From NCBI RefSeq assembly GCF_027924405.1, contig NZ_AP026978.1:3906001-3970000 (forward strand): a DNA stretch of 64,000 nt. Direction: 5' to 3'. The stretch is from Nocardia sputorum. Its GTDB lineage: Bacteria > Actinomycetota > Actinomycetes > Mycobacteriales > Mycobacteriaceae. Position 1 is the first letter of the stretch. Each line of letters starts with the position of its first letter. The position numbers were made by a program, and so were the translations under genes. Under the pieces are notes generated by a model, which saw only the letters and a list, made by a program, of their open reading frames with translations, was not told where the DNA came from and searched no databases. This document shows positions 16,334 to 23,430 of the stretch, piece by piece.

Positions 16334-16347
16334 GCAGCCGCGATCGG

Positions 16348-16362
16348 CGCGGGAGTCCCGCG
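16348..16362. terminator. Hairpin between convergent genes
   Basis: CGCGGG, a three-base loop, CCCGCG in the 30-nt gap between the small coiled-coil gene and the ABC ATPase stop at 16364. An outer GATC pair can extend the stem with a bulge. It could serve both directions. Confidence 0.5.
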
Positions 16363-16363
16363 A

Positions 16364-17452
16364 TCAGTCGACCGGCAAGAGCAATCCGGTCTCCGGGTCG
16401 TACCAGCGGCATGCCGCGGGCGGCAGGTACAGACTCGCGGCCTCGCCCTCGGCGGCGCGGAATCCGGGTGGCGCTTGCACTTTCACCGTCTGCCCGCTGA
16501 CGCGGGTGGTGAGCAGGGTGGACGAGCCGAGCGGCTCGAGCACTTCGAGTTCGCACCGCACGGTCGCGTCCGCGGGTCCCCGCTCCACCACGATGGCCTC
16601 GGGGCGGATGCCGAGCCGGATCGTGCGGCCCGCGAAGGATGACAGTGCCTCCGGCACGGCGAGCGATTGCCCGCCCAGGTCGATGCGCGGCCCGCTCGCT
16701 CCAGCGGAAACCGGGCCGGTGAGGAAGTTCATCGGTGGACTGCCGAGGAACCCGCCGACGAATTCCGTCGCCGGGTCGTCGTAGACCTCGGTGGGCGGGC
16801 CGCACTGGACGATCGCCCCGTCACGCAGCACGGCTACCCGGTCGCCCAGCGACAGCGCCTCGACCTGGTCGTGGGTGACGTAGATGGTCGTGGTGCCGAG
16901 TTCCGCGACGAGTTTTTTCAGCTCGGCCCGGAACGACAGCCGCAGCAGCGCGTCCAGGTTGGACAGCGGCTCGTCCATGAGCAGCACGTCGGCGTCCATC
17001 ACGATCGCCCGCGCCACCGCCACCCGCTGACGCTGCCCGCCCGACAACCGCGCCGGATAGCGGTCCAGGTACGGCGTCAGCTGCAACAACTCCGCCGCCC
17101 AGGCGACTTTGCGACGGATCTCGTCGGACGGCACGCCGTGCACGCGCAGGCCGAAGCCGATGTTGTCGGCGACCTTCTTGTTGGGGAACACCGCGTAGGA
17201 CTGGAACACCATCGACAGGTTGCGCCGTCGCGGCTCCAGATAGGTGACGTCCTTGCCGCCGATCACGATCTGTCCCGAGTCGGGTAGTTCCAATCCGGCG
17301 ATCATGCGCAGCAGGGTCGTCTTGCCGCAGCCCGACGGCCCGAGCAGCACCATGAACTCGCCGTCGGCGATCTCCAGCGACACCTCGTCGGTGGCACGCG
17401 CCGTGCCGCCGGGATAGGTCTTCACCAGATCCCGGACCACCACCTCAGCCAT
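16364..17452 (-). CDS. ABC importer ATPase (MsmK/UgpC/SugC type)
   Basis: A 362-residue ATP-binding subunit of a carbohydrate-type importer. Walker A is GPSGCGKT at residues 38-45, the Q-loop is in MVFQSYAVFPNKKVADNIGF, the signature is LSGGQRQRVAVARA, Walker B is DVLLMDEPLSNLD, and the switch His is in IYVTHDQVEA. Residues about 240-360 form the TOBE/MalK-like regulatory domain. It would energise the two permeases encoded just upstream. ATG 17452 has AGGGG 7 nt upstream and starts 13 nt after the permease stop. It is last in a four-gene operon that ends at a hairpin. Confidence 0.94.
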   Translation of the reverse strand: MAEVVVRDLVKTYPGGTARATDEVSLEIADGEFMVLLGPSGCGKTTLLRMIAGLELPDSGQIVIGGKDVTYLEPRRRNLSMVFQSYAVFPNKKVADNIGFGLRVHGVPSDEIRRKVAWAAELLQLTPYLDRYPARLSGGQRQRVAVARAIVMDADVLLMDEPLSNLDALLRLSFRAELKKLVAELGTTTIYVTHDQVEALSLGDRVAVLRDGAIVQCGPPTEVYDDPATEFVGGFLGSPPMNFLTGPVSAGASGPRIDLGGQSLAVPEALSSFAGRTIRLGIRPEAIVVERGPADATVRCELEVLEPLGSSTLLTTRVSGQTVKVQAPPGFRAAEGEAASLYLPPAACRWYDPETGLLLPVD

Positions 17453-17465
17453 CAGCCAACCCCTG

Positions 17466-18335
17466 TCATCGCAGCGTCGTCCCCCACATGTTCACCAGGT
17501 AGCGCCGCATCACGAAGATGAACGCCAGCGCCGGGATGATCAACGCGAAACCGCCGGCGAAGCGGTAGGCGGTCGACGCCTCGTCCAGCGCCGTCAGCAC
17601 CTGCGCGGGCAGAGTGCGGTGCCCGAGGGTCACGATCGTCGCGCCGAGGATCTCGTTCCAGGACAGGACGAAGGTGAAGATCGACGACGCGGCCAGCCCC
17701 GGCAGCGCGAGCGGCACCACGACCCGGCGCGCGGCCTGCCATCGACCGCACCCGAAGACCCGCGCCGCCTCCTCCAGATCGGGCGGCACCGCGACGAAGA
17801 TGCTCGCGGTGATGAGCACGGTGGTCGGCAACGCGAGTGTGGTGTGCACCAGCGTCACGGCGAAAACCGTGTCGTACACGTCGATGCGCAGGAACATCGT
17901 GGCCAGCGGCACCGAGAGCACCACGATCGGCAAGGCCCGGACGAACAGGATGAAGACCTGATAGGTGTCCTTGCCGCGAAAAGCGTGCCGGGCCAGCGCA
18001 TATCCCGCGGGCGCGCCGATCACCAGGGACCAGAACACCGTGTAGAGGCCGACCAGCACCGAGTTGCCCAGTGCCGCGACGGTCCCCGTGGCGCGGAAGA
18101 AAGCGACCAAGGTCTCGGTGGAGAACTCCTTCGGCACGAGCGGCTTCGGGAACTCGTTGAGCGCTTCCCTCGAGGACACCGCGGCGAGTCCGATGAGAAC
18201 GATCGGCAGCGCCATGAACAGGCTCACGGCAATGCAGGCGAGCTGCACCCACACGGCGCGCCTGCGGCGCCGGCGCAGTGGTGCGCGATCGATCGGCGGC
18301 AGCACGCGCTGCGCGGGCGCGTCGGTTCGGTTCAT
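17466..18335 (-). CDS. ABC importer permease (MalG-like)
   Basis: A 289-residue inner-membrane permease with about six helices and the MalG-type EAA loop (PDLEEAARVFGCGRWQAARRVVVPLALPG) that contacts the ATPase. The basic N terminus (PLRRRRRRAVWVQLACIAVSLFMALP) precedes the first helix. ATG 18335 has AGGAG 4 nt upstream. It is third in the operon, 25 nt after the MalF-like permease. The transported solute is not evident; the operon layout resembles trehalose, maltose or glycerol-phosphate importers. Confidence 0.93.
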   Translation of the reverse strand: MNRTDAPAQRVLPPIDRAPLRRRRRRAVWVQLACIAVSLFMALPIVLIGLAAVSSREALNEFPKPLVPKEFSTETLVAFFRATGTVAALGNSVLVGLYTVFWSLVIGAPAGYALARHAFRGKDTYQVFILFVRALPIVVLSVPLATMFLRIDVYDTVFAVTLVHTTLALPTTVLITASIFVAVPPDLEEAARVFGCGRWQAARRVVVPLALPGLAASSIFTFVLSWNEILGATIVTLGHRTLPAQVLTALDEASTAYRFAGGFALIIPALAFIFVMRRYLVNMWGTTLR

Positions 18336-18360
18336 CGCGCTCCTCGCCTCCTGCGATGGC

Positions 18361-19206
18361 TCATCGGGCCTGCTCCGGCTGCCGGACCGCCCGCAGGTAG
18401 AACACGGCGGTGGCGAGCGAGATCGCCAGCACGATCAGCGAGACGGCGCTGGCGACCGCCGGGTTCTGCAGATTCGCGTACCACTCGTAGGTCTCGCCGA
18501 CCAGCAGCGGGAAGTCCCGTCCGGTCAATGCCTGCGCTACGGCGAAAGCCTGCAACGCGAGGATCGTCCGCAGGATCAGCGCCACCTGCAGGCTGGGCCC
18601 CAGCAGCGGCAGCGTCACGTGCCGCAGCCGCTGCCAGAGATTCGCGCCGAACACCTGCGCGGCCTCGTCGTAGTCGCGCGGGATCATCTGCACGCCCGCC
18701 ACCACGATCACGAACACCAGCGAGGTCGCGCGCCAGATCTCGGCGACCACCACGGCGAGCAGCATCGTGCCCGGGTTTTGATAGCCGAGCCACTGCACGC
18801 CGTCGTCGGAGAGCCCGAGGCCGACCAGCAGGGAGTTCAGATAGCCGCGGTTGTCGAAGATGGCCAGCCAGACCAGCCCCGCGGCCAGTTCGGAGATCGC
18901 CAGCGGCAGGCACCACAGGTAGAAGTGGCCGCCGGCGAACCGCGGCCGGGCCTGCATGAGCAGCGCCATGCCGACGGCGAGGACGAGCTGGACCGGTACG
19001 ACGATCACGATCAGCAGCAGCGTGTTGCGCAGGGCGGTGAAGAGGTACGGATCGTCGAACAGCCGGTCCCAGTGGGCGAGGGTGAATCCGTCGTCGCCGC
19101 GGAACGCCGCGAGCACGCCCTGTACGAGCGGCCAGCCGAACAGCGCCGTCAGCAGGACGATCGAAGGCAGCAGCAGGATCCACGGGGAGCGCGGTCTCGA
19201 CCTCAC
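18361..19206 (-). CDS. ABC importer permease (MalF-like)
   Basis: A 281-residue permease starting at a GTG (VRSRPRSPWILLLPSIVLLTALFGW), with six hydrophobic segments and the EAA loop YDEAAQVFGANLWQRLRHVTLPLLGPS. GTG 19206 is 2 nt after the stop of the binding-protein gene and overlaps its region in a way that suggests coupling. The frame extends to 19812 but is non-coding there because the binding-protein gene occupies that DNA. It partners with the MalG-like subunit. Confidence 0.9.
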   Translation of the reverse strand: MRSRPRSPWILLLPSIVLLTALFGWPLVQGVLAAFRGDDGFTLAHWDRLFDDPYLFTALRNTLLLIVIVVPVQLVLAVGMALLMQARPRFAGGHFYLWCLPLAISELAAGLVWLAIFDNRGYLNSLLVGLGLSDDGVQWLGYQNPGTMLLAVVVAEIWRATSLVFVIVVAGVQMIPRDYDEAAQVFGANLWQRLRHVTLPLLGPSLQVALILRTILALQAFAVAQALTGRDFPLLVGETYEWYANLQNPAVASAVSLIVLAISLATAVFYLRAVRQPEQAR

Positions 19207-19208
19207 GG

Positions 19209-20519
19209 CTATCCCACCCGGCAGAGGTCGGCGGCCGGGTCGGGAGCCCAGCACGGCACTTTCAGGTCGTCGAGGATGCCTTGCAGCACCCGCGCCTGCT
19301 GGTCCAGCGTGGCGCGAATATCGGCCCGGTCGAGCACGATCGAGCGGAAGCTGTCTTTGAAGACCTTGCTCACCTCCCCTTCTCGCTGGCCGAGCCCCAC
19401 CGGCGGCAGAGAGAGGATGGCGCCGGGCGCCTCCTGCTGCCTGCGCACCGCGTCGGCCTCGAGCCGGATGGCCGGCGGCAGGTCGTCCGGGATCGCCGTG
19501 TCGATCGCGGGGAAGAACCCGTTGGAACGCAGCAGCCGCAGCTGGGTTTCCGGGCGGGTGAGCGTGCTGATCGTGCGCTGCGCCAGTTCGGGATCCGGAC
19601 CGCCCTTCGGAAGCGCGAGCCCGGCGAGCACAGCCATGTAGCCGAGGCCGTGCGAGCCGCGCGGCGCCGGAAGCATCCGCCAGTTCCGCGGGTCGCGCTC
19701 GGGCGCGTGGACCAGGCGCACGACGTGGTCCCACGCCAGACGCACTTCGCCGCTGTCGAGCGGCTCCTGCATGAAGTCGAAGTTCGTGCTCGACGGCACG
19801 CAGTTCGCCCACAGCTCACGCAGATACTGCCACGCCGTCACGGCCTCGTTCGAGCGGAAGGTGGTGATCTGGCCGCCGGTGAACGAGGGCAGCAGGAAGC
19901 CCTGCACGAACCGGTGCAGCAGACCCTTGGGACCAGCGGGCAGGCCCAGCACGGGGCGATTGCCATTGGCGCGGCGCGCGGCGATCGCCCAGTCGAGGAG
20001 CTGGTCATAGGACAGCGACGCGGCGTCGACGCCGGGCGGCAGATGCTCGAGCGCCTCCGCGTGTGCCGCGAGGACGTAACTCGCGGTGGCCCACGGGATA
20101 TACCACGTGCGGTCGGTGCCCACCCTGGCCAGGTCCAGATAGGCGGCGGGCCAGCCACGGGAACCGAGGTCGGCGAGCAGGCCGGTGAGGTCCTGCAAGT
20201 AGCCGTCGGCGAGCGGCGCGAGGTCGCCGTGCAGGCCGCCGAGCAGGCCGATCCGGGTCGCGCCCGCGTCGACCTGGCTGCGCACCTGGCTCGCGAACGG
20301 GCTCTCCTCGATGGTCACGTAGCCGACGCCGGGTGCGGCGGCGGCGAGCAGGCCACGGAACCGCTCGGCCTCGTCGGCGGGACGGAACTGCGTGGACAGG
20401 AAGACCATGCCGCCGTTGCCGCTGGTGGCGAATCCGGTGCAGGCCGCGGCGGAAAGGGCCGCCGCGCCGGAGCCCACCGCACGCAAGAAGGACCTGCGCG
20501 TCGAACCGGATACCAGCAT
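19209..20519 (-). CDS. Solute-binding lipoprotein of ABC importer, Tat-type signal
   Basis: A 436-residue extracellular binding protein (family 1). The signal has a twin-arginine motif, S-T-R-R-S-F-L-R at about residues 7-14, followed by a hydrophobic stretch and the lipobox SAAAC with Cys near residue 27, so it is predicted to be exported folded and lipid-anchored. Two-lobed family features follow, including TWYIPWATASYVL and LAWDHVVRLVH. ATG 20519 has AGGAG 7 nt upstream. It is the first gene of the importer operon, whose promoter (20571-20599) and likely operator (20541-20555) lie just upstream. The sequence is not close to LpqY, so trehalose is not assumed. Confidence 0.9.
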   Translation of the reverse strand: MLVSGSTRRSFLRAVGSGAAALSAAACTGFATSGNGGMVFLSTQFRPADEAERFRGLLAAAAPGVGYVTIEESPFASQVRSQVDAGATRIGLLGGLHGDLAPLADGYLQDLTGLLADLGSRGWPAAYLDLARVGTDRTWYIPWATASYVLAAHAEALEHLPPGVDAASLSYDQLLDWAIAARRANGNRPVLGLPAGPKGLLHRFVQGFLLPSFTGGQITTFRSNEAVTAWQYLRELWANCVPSSTNFDFMQEPLDSGEVRLAWDHVVRLVHAPERDPRNWRMLPAPRGSHGLGYMAVLAGLALPKGGPDPELAQRTISTLTRPETQLRLLRSNGFFPAIDTAIPDDLPPAIRLEADAVRRQQEAPGAILSLPPVGLGQREGEVSKVFKDSFRSIVLDRADIRATLDQQARVLQGILDDLKVPCWAPDPAADLCRVG

Positions 20520-20540
20520 GCATGGCTCCTGTTCGCGCAC

Positions 20541-20555
20541 AATGTGTTTCACATT
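20541..20555. promoter_or_regulatory. Palindromic operator in importer leader
   Basis: AATGTG, TTT, CACATT: perfect 6-bp arms, AT-rich, between the -10 box (20571-20576) and the binding-protein start at 20519. The position just downstream of transcription start fits a repressor of the LacI or GntR type that would respond to the imported sugar. Confidence 0.6.
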
Positions 20556-20570
20556 CTGGTAAGGCTGGTC

Positions 20571-20599
20571 AACCTAGGTGCGCCGAGGAAGATTGTCAA
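20571..20599 (-). promoter_or_regulatory. Sigma-70-type promoter of the ABC importer operon
   Basis: Read on the minus strand: -35 TTGACA (20599-20594), a 17-nt spacer, -10 TAGGTT (20576-20571). The -35 is consensus and the -10 fits the actinobacterial TANNNT form. Transcription should start near 20564, giving a leader of about 45 nt before the binding-protein ATG. Confidence 0.6.
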
Positions 20600-20806
20600 T
20601 ACTCGTCATCCCGGTGCTGGGAACGACGCGGCCCGATCGCCGGAGCGGGGGCTGTTCGCGAAACCGGCGGCGAGGCCGGTCCCGGGAGGTGCGAGTTGCC
20701 GGCTTGTCGCCCCTGGCCCGGAGCGCTGCCGGCGTCAGCCGTGCACCGCTGATGGCATGGGCCGCCAGCGATTGCGGAGGCGGGTAGCTGCCGTTAGGTT
20801 CATCCC

Positions 20807-22837
20807 ATGAGTTCCGCCTTTCCTCATTTGCTGTCGCCGATCGAACTGGGGAGGGTGCGACTGCGCAACCGAGTCGTGATGGGCTCCATGCACACCGGCC
20901 TCGAAGACCGGGCCTGGCACATCGACCGGCTGGCCGCGTTCTTCGCCGAACGCGCACGCGGCGGGGTGGGGCTGATCGTCACCGGCGGATACTCCCCCAG
21001 CCGCGACGGATGGCTGTGGCCGTTCGCGTGCGCCATGCTGGACGAGACCGACGCGGAGCGGCATCGCGTGATCACCCAGGCCGTCCACGAGGCGGGCGGC
21101 AAGATCGCCCTGCAGATCCTGCACGGGGGACGCGATTCGAACATCCCCACCAATCTGGCTCCCTCGGCGGTGGCGTCGCCGCTCACCGCGTTCGAGCCGC
21201 GTGCGTTCACCGAGCAGGAGATCGAGACCACGATCGCCGATCACGTGCGCTGCGCGCGGCTGGCGCGGCTGGCCGGTTACGACGGTGTCGAGATCATGGG
21301 CGGCGAAGGGTTCCTGATCAACCAGTTCCTCGCGCCGCGCACCAACACCCGCACCGATCGCTGGGGCGGATCGGCGGCGAACCGGCGGCGGTTCCCGGTC
21401 GAGGTCGCCGCCCGCACCAGGGCCGCCGTCGGGGACGACCTGCTCATCATGTTCCGGATGTCGCTGGCCGAATTCGTCGAGGACGGGCAGACCTACGCGG
21501 AGATCATCGATCTGGCCAAGGAATTGGAAGGCGCCGGGGTGGACGTCATCAACACCGATATCGGCTGGCACGAGTCGCGGGTGCCGACGATCGTCACCTC
21601 GGTGCCGCGGGCCGCGTTCGTCGGATACACCGCGGCGCTCAAAGAGCACATCTCGATTCCGGTGTGCGCGTCGAACCGGATCAACATGCCCGAGGTCGCC
21701 GAACAGATCCTGGAGCGCGGTGAAGCCGACCTCATCTCGCTGGCGCGGCCCTTGCTGGCCGATCCGGAGTGGGTGAACAAGGCCGCCGGATCCCGCGTGG
21801 ACGAGATCAACACCTGCATCGCCTGCAACCAAGCCTGCCTGGACCACACCTTCACCCGGCAGACGGTGTCCTGCCTGGTGAACCCCCGCGCGTGCCACGA
21901 GACGCTGCTGCGACTGCTGCCCACCAGACGGGCCAAGCGGGTGGCGGTCGTCGGCGCCGGTCCGGCCGGGCTGTCGGCCGCGATCGGGCTGGCCGAGCGC
22001 GGGCACCGGGTGGAGCTCTTCGAAGCCGAGGATCGGATCGGCGGTCAGTTCGACCTCGCCCGCCGCATTCCCGGCAAGGAGGAGTTCGACGAGACGATCC
22101 GGTACTACCGGCGCAAGCTGGAACTCACCGGCGTCACCGTCCATTTGAACGCCCGCGTCACCGCCGCACAGCTCGCGGCGGGCGACTGGGACGACGTGGT
22201 GCTGGCCACCGGCGTGCGGCCCCGCGTGCCCGACATCCCGGGAATCGATCACCCGATGGTGCTGTCGTATCCGGAGCTGATCCGGCGGGAGAAGCCCGTC
22301 GGGGACCGGGTGGCCGTCATCGGCGCGGGCGGAATCGGATTCGACGTCGGCGAATTCCTCACCGCGGGTCATCAGGGGACGCTGCCGCTCGATCAATGGC
22401 GCGACGAGTGGGGTGTCACCGACGACATCCACGCTCCCGGCCAGTTGCGGACCCGCAGGCCCGCCCCCGGAATCCGGGAAGTCACCCTGTTGCAACGCAA
22501 GTCGGGGCCCTTCGGACTGACTCTGGGGAAGACGACCGGCTGGATCCATCGCGCCGCCCTGGAGGCACGCGGTGTCGAGCAGATCGGCGGAGTCAACTAT
22601 GAGCGGATCGACGATCGCGGCCTGCACATCAGCTTCGGCCCGCAACGGCAGGGCCGCCGGGTGATCGAAGTCGACAACGTCGTGGTGTGCGCGGGCCAGG
22701 AATCGGTTCGCGACCTAGGCGACCAGCTCGAATCCCTGGGCGTGCGCGTGCATGTCATCGGCGGAGCGGACGAGGCGAAGGAACTCGACGCCAAACGCGC
22801 CATCCAGCAGGGCACCCAGCTGGCCGCGGAACTCTGA
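20807..22837 (+). CDS. fadH: NADPH-dependent 2,4-dienoyl-CoA reductase
   Basis: A 676-residue three-domain flavo-iron-sulfur enzyme, colinear with E. coli FadH. Residues 1-370 are the FMN-binding TIM barrel (NRVVMGSMHTGLED near the N terminus; active-site Tyr in AGYDGVEIMGGEG; His in TDIGWHESRVPTI). The 4Fe-4S ligands are CIACNQAC, then C about 12 residues later (TVSCLVNPRAC). Residues about 380-676 form the FAD/NADPH domain with GAGPAGLSAA and the second GAGGIGFDVG. It reduces 2,4-dienoyl-CoA in the breakdown of unsaturated fatty acids in the cytoplasm. It is monocistronic and divergent from the importer. Its proximity to a polyene PKS may be chance, although the substrate class (conjugated dienoyl thioester) is suggestive. 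Confidence 0.92.
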   Translation: MSSAFPHLLSPIELGRVRLRNRVVMGSMHTGLEDRAWHIDRLAAFFAERARGGVGLIVTGGYSPSRDGWLWPFACAMLDETDAERHRVITQAVHEAGGKIALQILHGGRDSNIPTNLAPSAVASPLTAFEPRAFTEQEIETTIADHVRCARLARLAGYDGVEIMGGEGFLINQFLAPRTNTRTDRWGGSAANRRRFPVEVAARTRAAVGDDLLIMFRMSLAEFVEDGQTYAEIIDLAKELEGAGVDVINTDIGWHESRVPTIVTSVPRAAFVGYTAALKEHISIPVCASNRINMPEVAEQILERGEADLISLARPLLADPEWVNKAAGSRVDEINTCIACNQACLDHTFTRQTVSCLVNPRACHETLLRLLPTRRAKRVAVVGAGPAGLSAAIGLAERGHRVELFEAEDRIGGQFDLARRIPGKEEFDETIRYYRRKLELTGVTVHLNARVTAAQLAAGDWDDVVLATGVRPRVPDIPGIDHPMVLSYPELIRREKPVGDRVAVIGAGGIGFDVGEFLTAGHQGTLPLDQWRDEWGVTDDIHAPGQLRTRRPAPGIREVTLLQRKSGPFGLTLGKTTGWIHRAALEARGVEQIGGVNYERIDDRGLHISFGPQRQGRRVIEVDNVVVCAGQESVRDLGDQLESLGVRVHVIGGADEAKELDAKRAIQQGTQLAAEL

Positions 22838-22850
22838 TCCCGGACAACGG

Positions 22851-22879
22851 TGGGCCCGGGGACTCGATCCCCGGGCCCA
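22851..22879. terminator. Strong bidirectional hairpin terminator
   Basis: TGGGCCCGGGGA, loop CTCGA, TCCCCGGGCCCA: a perfect 12-bp stem in the 49-nt gap between the converging ends of fadH and the PKS operon. No T tract is present, but stem strength and placement make it the obvious shared terminator. Confidence 0.85.
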
Positions 22880-22886
22880 TCGGCAG

Positions 22887-23420
22887 TCACCCGTTCCCGC
22901 CGCCCATTCGCACGAAGGTCGCGGTGGCGGTCGCGTAGACCTTGCCGTGGGCATCGACGAGGCGGCTCTCGGCGGTGGCCGTGGTCCGGCCGACGTGCAC
23001 CGCCTCCGCTACCGCCTGCAACGCACCCTGGTTGTGCGACACTCCGCGCACCAGATTGGAGGTCATGCTCACGGTCGTGAGCATGGACTTGTCGTCCACC
23101 GACAGCTGCACCGCGCCCCACATCGCGACGTCGAGCACCGTGCCGACAACACCGCCGCCGACCACGCCGAGGAAGTTCACATGCCGCTCGTCGGGGGTGA
23201 GGCTCAGCGTCATCCGCCCCGGCTCGGCGTCGACCACCTCGATATTGAGCAGTTTGGCCAGCGGCGGCAGCGGCAGGGCGCCGGTGCGGATGCGCTCGAC
23301 GAGTTCGTCACGCGAGAGCTGGATCATGCCGAGCACGGCGATGCCGGGATCTTCCCACTCCAGGTGCAGCGAGCGCACGCCATCGGTCATCGCGATCGCC
23401 GACACGTCGTTGTGTGTCAT
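22887..23420 (-). CDS. PaaI-like hotdog thioesterase with altered HGG motif
   Basis: A 177-residue hotdog-fold protein of the PaaI/acyl-CoA thioesterase type. The fold covers about residues 55-170 (LLNIEVVDAEPGRMTLSLTPDERHVNFLGVVGGGVVGTVLDVAMWGAV, then ATAESRLVDAHGKVYATATATF). In PaaI-type enzymes the key motif is N-x-x-G-x-x-H-G-G; here it reads NFLGVVGGG, so His is replaced by Gly. A 50-residue N-terminal extension is unusual. ATG 23420 has GAGG 7 nt upstream and lies 10 nt after the stop of PKS gene C, so it is the last gene of the PKS operon. It could be an editing or release factor for the polyene chain, or an acyl-binding protein. No activity is proven. Confidence 0.87.
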   Translation of the reverse strand: MTHNDVSAIAMTDGVRSLHLEWEDPGIAVLGMIQLSRDELVERIRTGALPLPPLAKLLNIEVVDAEPGRMTLSLTPDERHVNFLGVVGGGVVGTVLDVAMWGAVQLSVDDKSMLTTVSMTSNLVRGVSHNQGALQAVAEAVHVGRTTATAESRLVDAHGKVYATATATFVRMGGGNG

Positions 23421-23430
23421 GAGCTTTCCT

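Noticed and set aside
19209..20519. LpqY-SugABC trehalose importer
   Set aside because: Gene order matches, but the binding-protein sequence does not resemble LpqY as I know it, so I left the substrate open.
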